Origin: Lachnospiraceae bacterium
GTDB taxonomy: Bacteria; Bacillota; Clostridia; Lachnospirales; Lachnospiraceae
Assembly: GCA_900759225.1 (NCBI GenBank)
Contig: CAAEUM010000313.1
Location: 1-6,143, forward strand
Direction of reading: 5' to 3'
DNA length: 6,143 nt
Shown piece after piece: positions 4,480-6,143 of this stretch. Positions within the stretch are counted from its first letter, which is position 1; each line of letters opens with the position of its first letter. Position numbers and translations under genes: made by a program. The notes under the pieces are model-generated. The model searched no databases. It was given only the letters and a program-made list of their open reading frames with translations, and was not told the DNA's origin.

Positions 4480-6143
4480 TTATGCCTCCTCCTGTTCTCT
4501 CACCGGCAGCGTTACCACCAGCATTGTTCCATGGCCTTCCGTACTTCGTATCTCCACCCCATAAGGCGTCCCGTACAGCAGGCGGATTCTCCTATGTATA
4601 TTATAAAGCCCTGAATGGCGGCTTGTATTTTCCTTTTGTTCCAGCAGAGCCGTCAGTTCACTTAAGGTTGTCTGGGACATTCCCACCCCATTATCCCTGC
4701 ATATCATGATCAGCTTTTCTTCATGAATATAGGCAGAAAGCTCCACCTTCAGATTCAGCTGGTTCCCAAAGCCATATTTCACCGCATTTTCGATCATAGG
4801 CTGGAGCATCAGTTTTGGCACCTTACAGGAAAGAGCAGCCTCATTCACATCAAGCTCATATTCAAAGCGGGAACCGAAACGCTTCTCCAGGATCGTAAGA
4901 TAGTTCGTTAAATGCTCCAGATCCTCCTTCAAGGTAACCTCTGCCCTGGAGCCATCCAGGCTGTAGCGCAGAAGATTGGAAAGGCTGAATACCATCCGTT
5001 CTGCAGTGGCAGGCTCCAGCTTACACATATAACGGATATTTTCCAGGGTATTATAAAGAAAATGAGGGTTAAACTGTGATTCCAGCTGTTTGTTCTGGGA
5101 TGCGGACACCAGCTCTGCCATTTTCCGGTTATTTTCCATCTGTCTCCGCAGACTGGCCATGGTTTCGTTGTAAGCATTTGCAATAATATAAAACTCATTT
5201 TTGCTGTCAATGGACAGGACGCTGTCAAGCTTCCCCTCCCTGACGCTTTCCATGGCATCCAGCACCTTATACAGATCCCTTGTCTTGCGTTCCGTCACCT
5301 TCTTTGTGCTCATACGAACCCAGCCGGTCATAAGCACCAGAGCTGTAATGACCAGGGCACTTCCAATGGACAGGGATACAAGGATATTCTGTATGTCCGA
5401 TACTGTAAAAACCTCAAACAGCCCACCATAAATCTTTCTGCTGCATATCAAAAACAGATTCCCTTTATAATGAAAAAACCGGTCTGCCTCCCCAATATCC
5501 GGTGCCAGCTGTCCGCTTTCTGTAAGGAAATTGCCATTACCTTCCAGAAATACCCAGCCAAAGGAATCTGCCACCAGGGTCTGTGAATTTTCCTCAGATA
5601 CTGCTTCCAAAAGGCAGCTTTTATCAATGGAAAAAATAAGATATCCCTTTTCTCCCTTCATTCCCAGGACAATATCCCCGCCTTCCGGCTTCCAGCCCTC
5701 TAAAAGCCGCACCACCGGCTGTCCCGGATTTTCATCCATACAATAAAAAATACCCCATTTGGCCATATCCGGAACCTTCAGATATTCCGGAGTCTCCTGT
5801 CGGTTTGAAAATAAAAGCTGCCGACTCTGATCCAGTACATAAAAGCCGGCCTCATAACCCAGCTTATTGGAAATACGGTAAAAGGCTTCAAAGGCCCTTG
5901 ACCGCTGATTCAAATCCATCTCCTCCCCTGAGGAGGCAAATACCGATGCCATCTCCTTCAGCCCCTGCTCATAGCCGTTTAAAATACCTTCCAGACGGAC
6001 AGCCGCATCCTCATTGTGCTGCTTTGATAGGCTGGAACGTCCGTAAAGCAGGGCTGTCAAAAATACAAGGCCGCAGACCAGCGTAAACAAGGCCGCCGGA
6101 AGTATGGCATAGCCAATAAAAAGCCGCTGCAGCTCATCCCGGA
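4480..6143 (-). CDS. Sensor histidine kinase, YesM-like (His_kinase family), start beyond window edge
   Basis: The frame is open from the TAA at 4480 to the right edge. I number from the TTG codon at 6090, with 17 more codons visible before it. A first membrane helix spans about -8 to 17 (IGYAILPAALFTLVCGLVFLTALLYG begins upstream of the TTG). An extracytoplasmic sensor of about 215 residues follows (19-235, no family recognised, possibly Cache-like), then a second helix (236-258), a HAMP-like linker (about 259-315) and the kinase core. The core has H343 in SQFNPHFLYNTLENIR as phospho-acceptor, N435 in QPMIENAVKYGF (N box), DNGVGM at 466-471 (G1), HSGLYNIHRRI at about 492-502 and EGHGTMLVVTLP at about 518-529 (G2), as in LytS/YesM-type kinases. 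The TTG at 6090 is not the start: it lies inside the first helix and has no Shine-Dalgarno. It is the first gene in the visible operon and passes phosphate to the adjoining regulator. Confidence 0.96.
   Translation of the reverse strand, partial: RDELQRLFIGYAILPAALFTLVCGLVFLTALLYGRSSLSKQHNEDAAVRLEGILNGYEQGLKEMASVFASSGEEMDLNQRSRAFEAFYRISNKLGYEAGFYVLDQSRQLLFSNRQETPEYLKVPDMAKWGIFYCMDENPGQPVVRLLEGWKPEGGDIVLGMKGEKGYLIFSIDKSCLLEAVSEENSQTLVADSFGWVFLEGNGNFLTESGQLAPDIGEADRFFHYKGNLFLICSRKIYGGLFEVFTVSDIQNILVSLSIGSALVITALVLMTGWVRMSTKKVTERKTRDLYKVLDAMESVREGKLDSVLSIDSKNEFYIIANAYNETMASLRRQMENNRKMAELVSASQNKQLESQFNPHFLYNTLENIRYMCKLEPATAERMVFSLSNLLRYSLDGSRAEVTLKEDLEHLTNYLTILEKRFGSRFEYELDVNEAALSCKVPKLMLQPMIENAVKYGFGNQLNLKVELSAYIHEEKLIMICRDNGVGMSQTTLSELTALLEQKENTSRHSGLYNIHRRIRLLYGTPYGVEIRSTEGHGTMLVVTLPVREQEEA

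Noticed and set aside
4929..5258. Minus-strand open frame of 109 codons and several plus-strand frames inside the kinase gene
   Set aside because: These are other-frame shadows of the kinase, which carries all expected catalytic motifs.
6088..6090. TTG as the start codon of the histidine kinase
   Set aside because: It lies within the first membrane helix, lacks a Shine-Dalgarno, and the frame continues with plausible kinase sequence (RDELQRLFIGYAILP) to the window edge.

Overview
The window looks like chromosomal DNA of a Gram-positive anaerobe of the class Clostridia, probably a Lachnospiraceae-type gut bacterium. The grounds are strong AGGAGG ribosome binding sites, a rubrerythrin of the anaerobic oxidative-stress type, a YesM/YesN-type two-component pair and a short HTH regulator of a kind common in that group. 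This is inference from gene content and protein style; no marker gene is present.

Layout from left to right. (1) 1-568, minus: the N-terminal two thirds or so of a membrane-anchored or exported metallophosphoesterase, cut by the left edge. (2) 569-807: a gap holding a good minus-strand promoter and a hairpin with a T-run. (3) 808-1410, minus: complete rubrerythrin. (4) 1411-1511: a short divergent promoter region with two pairs of direct repeats. (5) 1512-1874, plus: a small Cro/C1-type regulator with a lysine-rich tail of about 34 residues. (6) 1886-2206, minus: the N-terminal half of an NAD(P)H-binding Rossmann protein that has lost its C-terminal half, a likely pseudogene. (7) 2207-2369: a divergent regulatory region with a strong promoter followed at once by a 20-bp hairpin and T-tract, in the leader of (8) 2370-3698, plus: a complete MATE multidrug efflux pump. 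(9) 3703-4479 and 4480-6143, both minus: an AraC-type response regulator and the sensor histidine kinase that precedes it in the operon. The kinase runs off the right edge.

The kinase and regulator form one translationally coupled operon (stop codon directly followed by start codon) and are a textbook membrane sensor to DNA-binding regulator pathway. Their target is probably outside the window. The MATE pump and the broken NAD(P)H-binding gene are divergent and may once have been a co-regulated detoxification pair. The rubrerythrin and the HTH gene share a promoter region, so the HTH protein could control itself and rubrerythrin, but this is untested.

I see no complete new system here. The most interesting signal is regulatory: the MATE leader can form a promoter-proximal terminator hairpin whose 3' arm is duplicated exactly at the MATE Shine-Dalgarno site, with a tiny possible reading frame running through the hairpin. 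This suggests inducible attenuation of the pump.
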